From Rhizobiaceae bacterium (GTDB lineage: Bacteria; Pseudomonadota; Alphaproteobacteria; Rhizobiales; Rhizobiaceae): DNA of 32,586 nt. Below the pieces are notes generated by a model. It had not been told where the DNA came from. It ran no database searches and was given only the letters and a program-made list of their open reading frames with translations. The stretch lies in contig JALOTE010000021.1 of NCBI GenBank assembly GCA_025458045.1, positions 1-32,586 on the forward strand. Reading direction: 5' to 3'. A program made the translations under genes and the position numbers. Positions 32,163 to 32,586 of this stretch are shown here, piece after piece. Each line of letters begins with the position of its first letter. Position 1 is the stretch's first letter.

Positions 32163-32586
32163 TCACCGTGTCAGCACGATGCCGGCATCCGGCGCAAAAG
32201 ACAGCCAGGCGCGGTCACCCCAGGTCAGCGGTTCGGCAGCACTGCGCGAGGCGTTGACGGTCGCGACCTTCGCCACCATGCCGTCGGCGAGTTTCACATT
32301 GTAGGTCGTCATGTCGCCGAGATAGGCGATGTCCCAAACTTCACCCTCGACGGCATTGGTGGCCGCATCCTTGGGTTTGCTGGCCGAAATCTTCATCTTC
32401 TCCGGACGGATGGCGAACCACACCGTCGACCCCGCCGCCGCGTCCGAACCATTGGACGAAGCGATGGTGAAACCTGCCTTGGCGGCAATCTCCATGCTCG
32501 ATCCGGCTTTCGCCACAGTGCCTTCAAACGTGTTCACCGAGCCGATGAAATCGGCGATGAAGCGCGAGTTGGGCGCTTCATAGACT
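32163..32586 (-). CDS. potG: Polyamine ABC transporter ATPase, C-terminal part (cut by window edge)
   Basis: Only the last 140 or so residues are in the window; the gene continues past 32586. It begins with VYEAPNSRFIADFIGSVNTF, the segment that follows the nucleotide-binding domain in PotA/PotG ATPases. The TOBE regulatory domain follows (VWFAIRPEKMKIS, VEGEVWDIAYLGDMTTYNVK, WLSFAPDAGIVLTR). The reading frame is open to the window end, so the apparent start at 32537 is internal. The Walker motifs are out of view. It is the first of three co-directional pot genes; the periplasmic binding protein gene would be further right. Confidence 0.9.
   Translation of the reverse strand, partial: VYEAPNSRFIADFIGSVNTFEGTVAKAGSSMEIAAKAGFTIASSNGSDAAAGSTVWFAIRPEKMKISASKPKDAATNAVEGEVWDIAYLGDMTTYNVKLADGMVAKVATVNASRSAAEPLTWGDRAWLSFAPDAGIVLTR

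Overview
The window is ordinary chromosome from a high-GC alphaproteobacterium, most likely of the Hyphomicrobiales (Rhizobiales). Signs are the alphaproteobacterial form of HisRS, a tRNA-His with no G-1 and with A73, a plant-type glutamate-cysteine ligase, a PdhS/PleC-like cytoplasmic kinase, a phasin, a RirA-type iron box and RIME-like palindromic intergenic repeats. There is no phage, plasmid, insertion sequence or CRISPR array, and I do not see a wholly new multi-gene system. The value lies in several lesions, operators and repeats.

Layout. 1-231: palindromic repeats. 232-6766 (all minus): rsmE, gshA, a DUF937 protein, xseA and hisS. hisS is interrupted by a net loss of about 29 nt next to motif 2. 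6985-9358: a small membrane ORF, the FMN-dependent L-lactate dehydrogenase lldD, and a convergent FadR-type GntR regulator. 9536-11876: a DUF3422 membrane protein and a LysR regulator. 12154-16169: glcDEF glycolate oxidase. 16173-17024: a bile-acid/sodium symporter-type transporter. 17025-17493: a repeat, a palindrome and two hairpin terminators, with a candidate sRNA. 17494-20227: L,D-transpeptidase, 3-methyladenine glycosylase I, a GNAT protein and a DUF305 protein. 20372-20448: tRNA-His(GTG). 20589-24505: phasin and, divergently, a long PAS histidine kinase. 24543-27492: an iron-box palindrome, fbpA, and a convergently placed fbpB-like permease. 27892-30071: an AsmA-like protein and a small membrane protein. 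30322-32586: the potG-potH-potI polyamine ABC transporter genes on the minus strand, running off the right edge.

How parts connect. The FadR-type regulator has an ATTGGT-N11-RCCART inverted repeat upstream of its own gene, and a matching site lies upstream of glcD. This suggests one regulator for two-carbon and three-carbon hydroxy-acid oxidation (lldD and glcDEF). fbpA has a 39-bp near-palindrome with an exact TGA-N9-TCA core over its promoter region, as expected for RirA control. Two genes carry recent-looking length mutations: hisS (deletion, frameshift) and potI (a 20-bp tandem duplication that removes the original stop and adds a repetitive tail). The tRNA-His in the same window has an A-C mismatch in its T stem, so both histidine-charging partners present here deserve checking against raw reads.
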